Source of the DNA: Ascaris suum | Taxonomy: Eukaryota; Nematoda; Chromadorea; Rhabditida; Ascarididae | NCBI GenBank assembly: GCA_013433145.1 | Contig: CM024171.1 | Coordinates: 1,839,001 to 1,903,000 of the forward strand | Direction of reading: 5' to 3' | DNA: 64,000 nucleotides | Shown here: in pieces, positions 41,117 through 56,100 of the stretch | Layout: every line of letters begins with the position of its first letter | Numbering within the stretch: position 1 is the first letter of the stretch | The notes under the pieces: model-generated | What the model was told of the DNA's origin: nothing | What the model saw: the letters and a program-made list of their open reading frames with translations, nothing else | The model's database searches: none | Translations under genes and position numbers: made by a program

Positions 41117-44100
41117 GTTTGTCACTACTTTCTTTCTCTTTCGAATTCTCATACTTTTGCTCTTTCTGAATGTTTTGCACTTGAAACGATTCAATAGTTG
41201 ATAGTCTAACATCAAAATATTACACAAATTCAGCTTATGCCAAACAATTTTCCCTTATATGAAACTTCCTGCAGCGGTCTATATGTTTAATTATCTTTGC
41301 ATTTGAGAAATAGGTGAATTTTTTAAAAAACACTTTTTTTAGCTAATAAGAAAAGTCAATCGTTAATTGTATTCTTCTATTTTTTTCAATCGTATTCGAT
41401 AAATACATTACTGAAAATATATTCACTAATATATTCCAATCAGCGATAACTCCAATAAACTATTTATTCGTATCACTTATATTAAAATAAAAACGAGAAT
41501 TTTACAGCCTTCATAATAACACGGCTTTCTTCATTCGTATTGCTTTCATTGTTCAATCGAGTTGAAATTTAAAAAAAGAAAATCAAATTTGCCTCTTTAA
41601 AATATGCGGTAATTTTTCCACAAGATTTACCGAGATTTTTTTTTACAGGAATTCTTGTCTTCACGTTTATTCTCTTGGCGTTCTTCTACGCTTTTCCTCT
41701 AACTAACTATTTTTATGGCAATATATGTTAAATTTTTCTTGAATTTAATGGCAAAAATTTCAAATCTTTATTGATGGTTTATTACAAAAATCGACTTTAA
41801 TCTCGTTATTCAATAGAAACCTTCATAATGAACATTCACACATATCGAGAACGACTCCTTGCAAACATTTTCCAGTCATGTGCGTATTGCGTTTTACGTA
41901 GCATGCATCTTGTTACGTTTATAAGTTTTCGAGGTCCGCATTGCTATATACTTGATCTTAGCCCCATTCCGACATTAGCAGTGTCTCTTCCTTCCGTCCA
42001 CGAGTGGGATGGATAAGACAATGGTTCCTAATATGATGCATTCGAGAGGAGAGGCTTCGTATTCAAAGCGTTGACCTCAGAAGTAGCTCTGGGTGCACGC
42101 TAGGGGAAGGAATTCGAAAGGGTTGGGGAGTGGGATGGAGAGGGATCAAAGGGAAGGATTAGTGAATTCTTGTTCCAAAAAGAAAAAAAAACTTTGCTCC
42201 TCCATTCATTGCTCGTTTCGAAGTATTTAGTTGATTTCAGTGAAAAACAATCAATGCGATCCTCGGCAACAATAAATAAAAAATGTTTTGTTGATAAGTG
42301 AAAATTATCCGTTAAAAAAAAAAGAAAAAATGCTATATTAATATAGAACGTCAAACAATACACATTTCTTACGATAAATGAACATCCGTTTTTCAATTGT
42401 TCTATGCACCATTCGATTACTCATTAACAAATTATCATTTAATTATCATTTAACCTACTATCTTCCACTTGAACACATCGAATTTCATAGATTCGACGTG
42501 TCATTTCAACCTTAACAGCATCAACTTCCGCTTTCTTGCAATAGCTATTGCTAACGATCACTGTATGCTGATTTGTAGTTGCTTTTTGCTGCTTTATTAA
42601 CATTGAAAAATACACACCATATTAGTACTAAGAGTTCATCAACTCAGCGCAATTTGTCTTGATTTTGGAGGAGAAAAATTACGCTGTTTTGTTATTTTAT
42701 CATATCTATGTCATTGTAAAAGTACGGTTGATCCATATGTTTAACGATAATTTGGCCTATCCTTGCCTCATTCAATATATTCTAGCCCTAATCGCTCATT
42801 TCCCGTTGAGAAATTCTCCACGTTTCAATTTTGGCAACAGGGCTTCCCAATCAACGATACTCTCAAAATTTAATAAATTATTCTAGGAAAATTAAAGAGA
42901 ATTGATTATTTTCTCTTGTCATTTGCACAATTCGTAACACAAAGCACTGCATTCTCCATCATTAAAAAATTAAGCACAAAACTGGAAATCGAGTACGAAA
43001 AATTGAATTCGTTAACGAAAACTTATTAAAAAAATAAAACGTTTAATATTCCATCATACGAAATTCTATAAAATTCGATCACTTGAACCATTCATTATTC
43101 CACTCTTTATTTGCCTATTGATTTAATCGCTGGGATTATCAAAAGTTCACATATCTGGATTTGTGTTGAGCTAAACATAAGGATAAACGAGCTCTCGATT
43201 GGTGTTGAGCTAAACATAAGAATATATGATCAAATATGAAACAAATAAAGCTGTTGAATTTAGCGATTTTACTATTGCTAGCTATAACCACCAACAAAAC
43301 ACATTTTTATTTTTCTCTCTATCTATCAATGCTTATCGAATATTTAGCACACTATCACTTTGCATGTTTATTTCTTTGAAATTTCATTCATTTTGCATTT
43401 CTTTTCGGGATTTCTACACTTTTGTCTAGAAAATATATCTTTCCTTTTACCACTTTTCATTGTTTATGTATAAATTTTGGATTGTGCTTACTTGAAATGT
43501 TCCCATTTGTAATCACCAATAGCAGCATACCTATGATATCGTCTATCTTGGTCGCTGTTTTTCCATTTCTTAAGTATAGCAGCTTTCACTTTATTTGAAT
43601 GGCGAAGACACATTTTATACCTGAGTATTGGCTGCTAGTCGTATACGCGATCATATATACTCATAGGGCATATATATTGCGTCCAATATCAGCCACGCAA
43701 ATATTGACGACATAAGTCATACACCGAATGTAACGTCTTCTGATCGGTAGGCGTTTAAAGACGCCTCTATATTGTATAAATGGTCACATTCCTATATACG
43801 CATATTCCCATTACGGATTGACCACTCATCGCTAGTGCTTTCATTTGAAAATGCAAAGCAAATGGAACATCAACGATGCAGTTATAAATGAAACATTAAA
43901 GCAGATGGCTAGGTCAATATTTTCTAATATGCAAATTATCTTTTTTTTTGAATGCAAAGTGTAAAAAATTATTGATGTAAATATAATCGTAAAAGATTTA
44001 TTCTTAATCATCACATATCATTTCGATTATTGTTAGCAGAGGAAGAACTGAGAATGGCTTTTATCGTATGGCAAAAGAAAAAAAACCACTCTACAATGTA

Positions 44101-47100
44101 GAAAAAATTGTACCTTTAAAATGAAAAAATAAAAGAAATGAGCGCTTTCCTATACTTTTGCTAATATCCTATAATATTAGCATATCAGATCGTAAGAGTA
44201 TAAAAGCTTTTTTTTAAATAAAATTAACATACGCCTATTTAATAATCCACTTCTCTAATCTTTCGTGCTTCATTTTTTCATCATATTATATGAACAATGA
44301 TTTTTTTTTCCATGCACTTGTAGTGTTATTTGTATTTGCTTTGTGCTATTAAAGCTGTGGAAAAAGTCCCCCCCCCCCCTCCTTTCAAAAAAAAGAATTT
44401 TTTTTGATTAACCGTCTAATAAAATCTCACAAAATTTCTATCTCATGAGGTGGGGGAATACTAGTAATATTGTTGTAAGACAAAAAAAATTGTCTCGCTC
44501 GTTGAGACGGTCGTCATGTGAATGTAACCTTTCGCTGATCTTTGACATGGTGGATACTATCGCTTTGCTCGTTTTTTTTTTTTTTGCTTCGAACGTCGCT
44601 ATTCCATGCATCAATGTAATGGTGGAAGTACGAGTGATGAGTCGAGATTTCAATAAGTGCCGTTTGCAATGGACTGATTCTCCTCTCTCAATGATTCTCC
44701 CTGTGTGCTGGCTCTATCACCGCTTTTCCTGCAGGTATCATCAAAGAGTGTTGTCCGCTGAGGAAGTCGGCTCGTCGCAAGCTACCAGGTATAGAACAAC
44801 AACGCATATCCTTCACATGCCTTTATTTGAGCTAAATTATACAAAAAATGCGATCAAGCAACACTCTCATGAACACACGTGCAATCCCTTCAGATCAGTC
44901 CAGCTGCCATTTGAGTCTCTTCGAAGTATAACAATGTTTCGAAATGCTGCATTGTTATACTTGTAAGCTCTAATGAAAAATTGGTTCCTACAAATAAATA
45001 CAGCGCAAAATCTTTCACTACCTTCACCTGAGCAGCAAACCTTGCAGCCGTATGAATTAACTCTCTATACTTTTACAACGATAATAAAACTTGAATGTTT
45101 TTAATGCACGGTTGAATTTATGAAATATAATGTCTTAAAATTTATATTATTACATTTATATTATTATGACCTTTTATCATATTCTCCATACAAAAGTAGT
45201 TTTACAAAAATTCGGATTGATGAGAACAAAAGAAATATCAGCGCATTTACGCTTCAATGTTTTATTTCTCTTCTCGCTTGCTCTATAATATCGTTATGAG
45301 CATGTTTAAGGGTTGCTATTTATCGGATCGGTATGGCAGGCACATATTTTGCACTGCTTTCCCTCTTCAACATATTCGACTATTTCACTTATTTGCTTCA
45401 TTTTTTTTTTTTGCAGTTTTTGAATATTTTCGAACACATAGTCGCTGTTTTAAAATATTCGATTGTTATATTATGCACATATACTCCTCCTTCACTTTTC
45501 AATCTTTATCTATTGGAATTTCTATGCTCATTTTAGCACTAATATTAAATATGGGGTCTTATACACTAATTGTGCTTCTATGTGACTCTATTGTATGATG
45601 GAGCGAAGATCGAAATGTTGAATGCATTTCGAGCGCGGATTTTCCCTCAAATCTCATTGATTGAATAAAAAATTTGACTCACTATTAGAAATTCTTCAGA
45701 GGAATATTTACCTATAGTGATGAATTTAAAAATTTTTGCAATTGCAATATCTCTTTTTGTTTCGAAAATTTCATAAATTCTTGGTGTTTAGTGTTGAGAA
45801 ATCAATTTTCTAGTTGAAATATCGCCTAATAAGCATTAGCAGGCATTATTCATTTGAAACAATTTATTGACGACGTCACGCTATAAGAGCACAAATTATA
45901 TTCATCTGGAATTCTTCTCGTGATTTTTGCTCTAGAATAAGAAGAGAGAGTTCATGAAGAAAGCGATTTACATTCATGGGAGCATGCATTATGTTCATTA
46001 GCCATTTATTGTATTTGAAGATGATTTCAACGGAATAATATTGCTGCTTCTTTTGCTAGTCTGACTAAATTTTTTAAAAAATTTCTATCACATTCTTCGA
46101 TTTTCGCTTTTCTTCTTTATGAATATATTTTCAGTCTATTCAGATCGACTTCCACTTCAGGCCTTGACCTTTGTCCTTTTCGTTGTTTGCTTTCAAATGA
46201 CTAATTTCTAGTCAAATGTTCCGTTATTCTAGTAGTTGCAATCTACTGAGGTGCTAATTACCACCAGCATTTGCCGTAATTCAAACAGTCATAACTCCTC
46301 TAAACTTTATACAACTAACATTTTTGATCACTCATTTATTACTTAGATTTTTTTTCGGACAGTTCTTTGAATTTTCTCAAATATATTTCTCTCTTCTAAA
46401 TTTCAAGGGGGAAATATATAGAATGACCAAGAGCTATTATAGAGTTTTGGTTATTTCTGGAGTTTTAAACTTGCATCAAAGCGTATCTAAGTGTACCGAA
46501 AACAAAAGAACGGAAAAAAATGTACCTATGAAAAAAATTATCATGGAGCTGCAATGTATTATCGTTATGACTTCGTCTTATTCCCATTATGGGCTTCAGG
46601 TATAAGTAAAAAACCTGGCACAACGCCACTATTGCAATCAAAGCCCTTCACATTTCGTTGAAAAATCGATCCAAATTGCAGTTCCTTTCCTATGGGTCTT
46701 CGAAATTTTATCACCTCGAATGAGGCACGTCATGATCAAGTGGAACGTTGTTCCTCTCATTTGTACTCTCATTACTTCGATGCTTCTTGTTCGAGGTAAT
46801 CAATTAGAAAATTAGAACAGCTCCATCTTATGTTTGCCACATTATCGTCGACGAAAGCAACACTGCAGTTTAGAACAAACATTTATATGCACAGCATGAA
46901 GTTACATTTATACACACGCAAGCGCTTAGTAAAGATGTTTCGTTGCGTTCCTCCGTCAGATGCCAGCGAACGAGATTTATAAGCGCTTGAGGCGTAGATC
47001 ACTTTGCACTCAATCGTCACATACAACTTGGAAACGAATCGTTTTATTCTGCTTAGAATTTTATGTATGACCTATTCACGTTAAACGCAAAAAAAAAGAT

Positions 47101-50100
47101 GTGACCTTATTGATTTTTTCTACGCTGTCAACCCTTGAAAGACGTTATATTATACCCATCATTGAACTACCATTGCGCTGTGACGTGGACCGATGCCTCC
47201 GTTCTTTTTCTTATTCTCCACTCCTGATCTTATTTCCTCATTTTTTTCTTCTACCCTTTGTTCCTTCTCCCATCACTCGCCTCTTCTTTCATCCTATGCA
47301 CACATTAGCTTGAAAGAAACATTCACATCCACCAGTTGAATGACTTCAAAAAGATATAAATGGAGAAGAATACTAAAACCGCTGCCATGATTTTCGCTTT
47401 CGCTTGCTCCTTATCTAACTAATCAGTTTCGCACTTTGCCAATAAACAGTAGGATATGCCAGATAATGCCTTCATTCTTTGAATGCTTAGGCCACCCATA
47501 AATTTCAAATGAACCACCGCTGAATGCATGTGAATTTTTTCCATATTTATGAATTTTTTTTTCATATAATAGTATATGGGATTAACCTATGATGTAGATT
47601 TTCGTAGCTTTAGCTTCAACGGTTAACGGTTTGACGCTATCGAACCGACAGGCCGAAACAAATACAGATGCTTACATTGGCATATAATTATTTTTGCCTT
47701 AATGCATTTTGTTGCAAACCAATTTTATAAAATGCGCATTAAAAACTGTTCATGAGTGAGGATACTTTAACTGAGTGCATATAATTCCACTCAGCATTAC
47801 AATCTAAATTTGCGCCATTTCTCATAGTTTTCTAACTCTTACGCCATATCTTTAAGCGTATAAATTGTACCATTTTCTTTTAATTATAAAATTCTCCAAA
47901 TGCACAATCTACGATTAGATTCATAAGAGAAGAAAACATGCTGCTGCATTTTGAAGTCACAAACTGAACCTTCTAATGAATTCAGTTATAGGCACATTAC
48001 CAAAGAAAAAAATTTCTTTTTTATGAGTAACAATTGAACTAAGTGCATCTTTCTCTGTCGCCTTCCAACCTCGAAAACTGTCACTTTTTTCAAAAATTAT
48101 GACCCATATGTGTCCTATACTGTCATGAAGTATTGGTATTGTTTGTTTTCCTCATGACTGCTTTATTCCTTTATATATTTTTTTCATTTGCTTAATGCAA
48201 CATTTTGGTAAGATAACGATTGGTGTTGGCGATGAGTACATACGAGCGATTGTTTGCAATGTGAAATTCTCTATTTTCTTCTTGATATTTGGCTACGCCA
48301 TTTTCAATCGCGATTTTTAACGTTTGCATATGCTTCAATGTTAGCGCCATAATCAACCGAGTTTTTTCGAAAATTTTTTCTCATCTTTTGCCTCATTTTT
48401 ATCTCATATTTCTGTTGTTTTCCATCACTTATGTACTCTTACTGTGTAATGTAATTTGTAATGCATAAATTGTAGAACCTATTTTATCAGTTCTTATTCA
48501 GTTGTATTCAATGTTACGTTGACAAATTTTATCAATGCATATCTCGGTTCTTTGGTTCAACTAACATCACCAGAACCTCGTTGATTCAATAATCGCTCCA
48601 TTCTCATATCATTTTATTAACTAGGCTAGTTCCTCTTTATGAAATCAGCAGTCAAATACAATTGTACACTTTCGATGTATTGAAAATTTTAGATATTTAT
48701 TGACAATCATCATGGTACTTAACATCAGATTTCCAAAAAAAGTTTCACCAGTTTTCCTTCTTCATGCATGTGATAAGCGATTTTATACGAGCGATTCGAA
48801 CCCTCATCTCGAATCGTTTCTCTTCATGTGAAACTTCTCGTTTTTTTTTTTTCTTCGATGAATCTTACTGAGATATGTGCGATAATTTCCTTAAAGCAAA
48901 TTTTTAATAATTAACTTTGATTGTTTCTTTCCATTAACCGTCGTTTGAAATCTCTATTTAGTAATCAATTTTAGTTCTGATGCATGTTTCATTGATAATC
49001 TTTTTTTTTGTTTTATACGTTATTTGTGTCATAGTTTTTGTTTATGAGAATCTATATAATGCTTACATGCTCGTTATTGGAGTATTAATATATTTAAAAT
49101 AATAATTTCTAATAGTTCAACTCGACGATATTGCCAACGATATCAATATTACAACTCATTAACGACAATCAAATAAGCCCAACGTACAACTACCAACGAC
49201 TTATTCATAGATGTTGTCCGTACTCTTGAAACGATTCTCATCAATACCTTCAGATTACAAGGATGTTCCGGCCGTCGTTTTACCATTCAACGGTACCGGC
49301 AGATGTGTGCTGAGCGCGGATCGCGCCAGTCACTATTGTGGAGACACTGAAGGTTGGTACACCCCGACTGACGCATTGCCTCATGCTAAATTAATTTACA
49401 ACTTAAACTGACTGTAAAAACGCACGAAAGAGAACGTTATTCACAAATGTACTCGAATAAATACAACGAAAACCCCAAGGATATTATCAATTTTAAAAGT
49501 CCGATTATATAAAGCGGTAATTTGGTTCCCAGCACACAATTTCAAATGGAAACTGGATTGAGTATATGAAATTTGGTAATAAGATGGTGGAGGTATATAA
49601 GCGGCAAATCTTCAAAAATGAAATGAATTCGATCAAAAAATGAATATACCCTTTAAAGTGGACAACCTGAACTGATCGTTTTCCATCTGCAGGGACGTCC
49701 AACAACATCACTTCCTCTCCAACAAGTGAAACTGATGTTTCGTGCGATTTAAGTGGTCAGTATTGGTTTGATTAGCAAGCCAAACAATTACAATTGTAGA
49801 AAAGTTTTTTTTGTCTAGTAATTAATAGTTGTATGAAATAAATGTAATAAAAATGAGGCAATGTGTTGTATATGTTGTGGTGTGCTATATATTAGAGCAA
49901 CAATAGAAAATAATTGTAAATAAGCAGGCTAATTTAATCATTGATGTTGTCTTTGTGTTAGTGCGCATGCATATCTCGTTTAATAACTCTATTGTGTTTG
50001 TTAAACGCTAGAAATCCACTAAGATTATTTATTACGTTGAAGTGCGTTTTTTTTGTTTAGTTGTGCTGTGGAAATATTTAACTCATTTACTGGTTTATTT

Positions 50101-53100
50101 ATTCTTTATTGTATAAATAACCTCTCTAGTAATTATTAGAATTATTAATGCATAATATGTTTGATGATATTTTTTTTCAATAATGATATAGTTTATTATC
50201 AATGATAGACGTGTAGAATTTTACATTTATTTATGAGGATATGTAAGTTCGCATGCATTTACAAAATAACAAAGATATAACCGCATGAAAAAAAAGCGTT
50301 TCGCGTGGTTAACGCATTCCACATGCAAGTGAAATTGATTTGCAAGTTTTTTTTTCTAGGCGATTGTTGAAACTTTTAGAAAAATCTAAGTTGAATTTTT
50401 CTCAATTTTTCGATATGGAAATTTTCACAGAAAAAAAGTTTTTTCTTTTTTTCGAAATAGCTGTGAAAAATTTTCTCGTGAGCATTTAAAGCGTCTTTGC
50501 AAGAATAGCGCCTCAAATGGCTGTTATAGATGATGCGATGTGGATAGCAATGCCAACAAGGAGGATTATCTTGCGGAACGCTGATTTAAATTTTTGTATC
50601 AGAAACTGCTGTATGCTCTTTCCTGATTCTCTCTTCTATATATAATTTTTTTTTCTCATAACAATAGCATTTCACACCATATAGTAGACGACGGCAGCAC
50701 TTAGTACGTTTCTCGCAGCTATAAATTATCGTTCTACATTTCTCTGCATGTGTGTTCACAATAAGACACAAGATTCTTTTTTTTTTTTGTTTTGCATGAG
50801 ATTCATTAGAAAATTCCATTTTTTTTCTCCTAACCGGAAAAACATTTCAGTTGAAGTTCTCAAGTGATAAATTTTTTGAAGTTATAATGCTAGTAGCATG
50901 CCATTTTTGCGGTGTTGTTTGCACTATGCTGAAATATTTGAAAGCATAATTTGTGAATTTTGAGAAAAAAAAACAAAACAAAGTATTCCGTCTTTTTTTT
51001 CATATGATTTTAGGCAGGAAAATATTTATTTCAAAGAAAATTGCTCGAATATTTCAGCATTTTCATGAATACCGATGACGCTATAAAAATTTATCGTGTA
51101 AAAAATTTTGCAATTTTTATAATTCTTTCAAAATTTGATCTCATACAAAAGAAATACGTTATAGTTTTCTTTTCCTTTTTTTTTGATCGTCAATAGTATA
51201 GATGCCGATTTCTTTTTAATTTGGATTTTATATGAGGAAAAAATTTCCTATGTAATTAACACTTCATCTATAAAAAATTAAAATATTAGAAACAATAAAA
51301 TAAATATTTAAAAAAAAATACAATGCAAAATTTATGTCTGCATTTTTAATTTCGCAGAAAAAAAACGAAAAAAAAAACTACAACTAAGTTGAAAAAAATC
51401 GTATGATCAATTCTCAGACACTATTAATTCGAAAGGTGTTGGCATGCGCGTGCATTTTGGCTGCTCAAAGATTGCTTCATATAGGTAGTGTCATCGGTAT
51501 TCAAAAGAAAAAAAAAACTTGCCAATTAACTTCATTGATAAAACATATTATTTTGTTTAGTGCATGCGCCACCATTTCCGCCACCTCAAGCTGGTAAATG
51601 TCGTTACTCGGAAACGAGTGGACGAGAAATTTGCTATCCACGCTATGAGGATTTGGATACGAGCTGTACGGATGTGGGTAATGGCATGGTTGCACCACCA
51701 GCCATTAAACACGCAACGTATGTTCTATTCATTTTTCACTAGTCCCTTTCATATTAGAGCAACGGCTATTTATGCGGTAACCTAATAAAATATAGCCGAT
51801 AATTTCGTTATAGGATAGCGTTCGTGTATTTTTTTTTAAACCAGGTTCACTAAGAAAACATTCATATAGAGATCAATATGTGGTTATGTGATTTTTCAAA
51901 TATTGCAATAAAATATGGTAAAGCAATTTCATTGTTGATGCTTTAGCATTTAATTCTTTTAGCAGTTATAACTATTGAAAGAATTTATTGAAGACTATGC
52001 TAAGGATTTTTTATTCTCTTTGGATTTAGAATTTATTGGATTTAGAACTATGCTAAGGATTTATTCTCTTTATATATGTATCCTCTAAGGATATATCTAA
52101 TTTTATATGATTTGAATCTGTGCAATGAGCAACAAAACTTCTCCAACATGGGATAGTACAATAGTGAATATTACTCGATTCCTTCGACATTTCTTCTTCA
52201 TTATCGGAGAGCTTTTGTATTATTAGTAATGAAGTAGTTTCTGCTTTCGAAACCGTAATAAATGAAAACTCGCATCACTTTTCATTGATGATTTATATTC
52301 CACTTGCAAGAAGCCTTAAGAATTTGTAATTATGACTGCGGAATGAAAGGTCATTTTTTAGGGTCTTTAACGTATGAACATACATATTTTCTCGCCCCCC
52401 CCCCTGCCCTCCCCCTCCCTCCGCTCTCTGTCTTAAGTGGGATATTCCCAATTGTTTGTTAGCAAGCAATGGCTGAATTACTTCATAAGAGAATTACTAT
52501 AGGCTAAGAGGTAAATCTATGAAGTGGAATCACCTTGAACGAGGACCTAGTATATCGTTTCAGAGTGCGAGCTATGGCGTTCGTACCACCCGATAATCTT
52601 CGACGCCTTATTCGACAATACTATCGTCAACAAGGAAAACCAATTCCCAAGAATACCACATTCAGTCCAAATTCATTCCTCTTTGTGCGTTATCAATGCG
52701 AATATGGCTATGAATTAGCCGATGAGGTCGATACAATGTTCTGCGATAATCGTCAATGGGTTATGACACCGCCAAAATGTCGTGGAAAAGGTCAGCTGAT
52801 TATTTCACTAATTGAATGTTGACCGCTGAAAACAATGGAAAAAATTAATCAAACTTAAGTCCAACTTTCAGCCTAAATGATCGAAGTTTCATGCTTTTGA
52901 AATATGCACTATTGTTAAATGCATCTATACACGATGCATACAATAATCTAGTCGATTGTAATAGCATATCGTTTAACGTTGCATTAACGTTTTCTTTAAA
53001 TTTAAATATATCCCACAAAATTTGCATTTAAAACATTGATATTGTATATAAAAGTGGGAACGCAGTAACATCTTAACTAAAAGAATGAAAATTTTTTATG

Positions 53101-56100
53101 GATCAAGTAATCTCATACAAAAACTCCAATACGTTTCCCTATTTTTTTTTAAAAACATAATACCGTAAATGAAGTCAGCAACAATCTTCGAACTTTTTGC
53201 TATGTTCATAAAAGAACTATAAAAGAAAAAAATATTTCATAGTTTTATTGCATATACGATTATCTATAGTATTTCAGGATTATGTGAAGTGGATAATGGT
53301 GGTTGCAGCCATTCATGCTTATCGATTGAAGATCGAGATGTTGAATGTCGTTGTCCTAAGGGAATGATTCTAGATAGTGATCAAAAGACTTGCATAAGTA
53401 AGCGGCGCCTAATGAATATTATCATCTTTCAAATAGATCAGCAATCGAAATTCTTTCATTTCTAACTTTCTAAAATTCATTTTTGATTATCAATATTTTG
53501 TTTATTGCGATAATGATCTCTGTTTTTAATTTAAAAGAACTCTGATGAAATTTTAATAAATAATGTAACCGAACTTTCGAAGAATAATCTCTTCTAAATT
53601 GCTCAAGCATTAGAATGAGCTTCTAAGAAAGACTCCCTCATTGTGAAATTTCTTTTTTTTCTGAAAACTCTTGATTGTGAAAAGTTTTTTTCTCTGTGAT
53701 GTGGAAAATAAATTTTTAAATATTATTTCAGAGCCTATCCCGAAGAAATTATGTCGTAATTTGAGCAGTTGTTCATGTTTGGCAATCGACGAGAATCAAT
53801 ATGCATGCACATGCCCAAAAGGGGAGAAATGCCTGCGTAAGTAATTAATTATGAACTTTATTTTAGCTCTTTATGCTTTTTTTTTTTGCGGAATTTGCAG
53901 AAAAACATTGCAAAGATCATTCTACAAGTAGAAGTGTTCATGAATGTCTGCGTGAATGGCTGTAAGCGCTTACCGAATGATATCACTTCTAGTGGTAAAG
54001 ATAATCTAGAATGCCAGAACCTACGCCATCTAGAGAGTCCAAAATAATAAGTGAATGAAAGTCGAATTTTTCATTGATTGTTTATTTTTTGAATTTTTTT
54101 AAAAAATAAGGATGCTTTCTCTATCGTCTCTGGATTAATTTTTTCTCGAATGATTTAAATCCATTCTATTGAGCAAATGTTTATTTTGCGTAGTGATTTA
54201 GTATGAATGCCAGTTGATCGACACGATTAAAATTATTCAACGTTTGCATTGCTTTATTACTGAATTGCTTTTGCAATTAATTTACATTTGACTTTGATTT
54301 TTTTTCATTATTTATGTTTTTGGTGCTTTAAAATAACTGTTTGGTCATTTGGCGATTTTTTGGTCATTTCCTTGTCTGCCAAAGAAAATATTCGAATTAA
54401 TGTAACAATTCTAGAAATGAACCCATTGCTTGATACTTGTGACCTTTTGAGAGACTTTACTCATGAGCATACACTACCTCAGCAAATAGCTGCTCACCTT
54501 TCAATGATCGTAGACAAACTGTGAAATGGTTTCAGTTCTTCGTGGACCGCCAAAGATATACGTCGAACCACCTGGACCCTACGAGATTCCACCTGGTGGC
54601 AATATGAATATCACTTGTTCGGCCGTATCGTATCCATTCCCGCAAATATTCTGGCAAAGGTTCCTTCTAGCCAAACTTTTTCTGTCTATGCCAAGAGTGA
54701 GCAGTCCTCCTTATCTAATCATTTATATATTGAAGTTTATATTCGCTATAGATATATTATTCGGATACGATTTCAGATATTATGAAAAATTTTTATCACT
54801 TATTCAACGAATTTTTGGAAGAGAAAATTTTCAGTTTGCATTCTCTTTCCATCATACAATGTAAATTAAGTTTGCGCCGTGCAGTAAATGAACTTTCGAA
54901 TGGTCTAGATATCAACTCAGATTGTCGGCTTTTCTACAATTATTGAGATATTCATTCCTTTTCTAATAGCATCTTTAAACTCGATGCAATTTTAGGGGTG
55001 ACGAAGCAGTGGTGAAATCACCTATTAAACCAGGCACCGTTCGCAGTGAGCAAATTCTCATTATTAAAGAGCTCTACAGAACTGCCACATTCACATGCCA
55101 TGCAAACAATTCACTTGGTCAAGCAGAGAGAACGGTTGAAGTGATTGTTACGGGTAAGTATTCCTCTATAATGTTTTAGCAGAATCGCAGAATTAACTCT
55201 ATATTGTTACATAGGCACAACATTCGCTATCTTCTAAGAGACCGTTGCATTCAACTGCCCTGTCTCTTGAGCATCGTTGTTAAGATTTAATAAAACAACT
55301 CGATGACAATTTCAGGGCCTGGATCTGCTCCAGTGCTTCGGGGTATTGATGCTGGTCGTACATCCGTTCGCGTTAATTGGGATCCACCGGTGATCACAAA
55401 CCGTCCAGTCACATCCTATACGGTCTACTATACCAACAATGGACATCAACCCATCAAAAACTGGAAAAAGATTAACGTTGATGGTAGGCGTTACGATGCT
55501 CATGGATTCTCTTCGTACTAAGCTATTATAAAACTGCTCGTTATCTTCTCAATTTTTGATTCATAGAAATTTTCACTGCATAGAAAATTACTGAACAGAA
55601 AATATAGGAAAGTCAATAAAATTTATTTGCATATAGAGAGATGAATTTTTCTTCAGGCAAATTTTTTTTTAGATGAATGGAAATATCACCATTAATATTT
55701 AAATGAGCTTTAAATTTTCAAAAACAATCTTTGCTTTTTGCTGTTATTTTAGTTTAATTTTTTATTAGTGGTTTCGGAAAATAATTGAATTTAGGAGTTG
55801 GGGGGAAAAAAAAGCAATAACGTGAATCTATTTAAGAACCAAAACGTGATGTGACAATCAAAGATCTCCGACCGCATACTCAATACATCCTTCGTTTACG
55901 TGCAAATGATAAACTTGGCCCAGGAAGGCTTGGCAATCCTGTTTCTCTAATGACTCGACGACCAGGTAAACAACTTTGTAACACAAACGAATTTCACATA
56001 TTGGATTTACGATGATCAAAAATATTGGTGAAGCAAAATTTCTGCTCATAGAGACCACCATAAAACACATACAATTTTATCATAAGAGATGGCGCTTTTC

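Larger units (their letters stand above)
41117..49253 (+). other. Intron 1 (8.1 kb)
   Basis: The largest intron in the gene. It contains the candidate 54-base exon at 44735-44788, a C12 tract at 44368-44379, a purine/G-rich patch at 42095-42157 and a 19-base direct repeat 39 bases apart at 43163/43202. A 173-codon open frame at 44445-44966 has no domain I recognise and is interrupted by the splice signals of the candidate exon. Large first introns often hold enhancers, but I see no specific site. Confidence 0.7.

Noticed and set aside
44445..44966. 173-codon + strand open frame in intron 1
   Set aside because: No domain or coding signature along most of it, and the coding-like frame within it (the 54-base exon) is a different frame bounded by splice sites.
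46960..47000. Alternative first exon of the large gene (acceptor followed by ATG, phase-1 donor GTAGAT)
   Set aside because: Phase fits, but the peptide lacks a signal sequence and the donor is weak; an isoform without secretion makes little sense for this protein.
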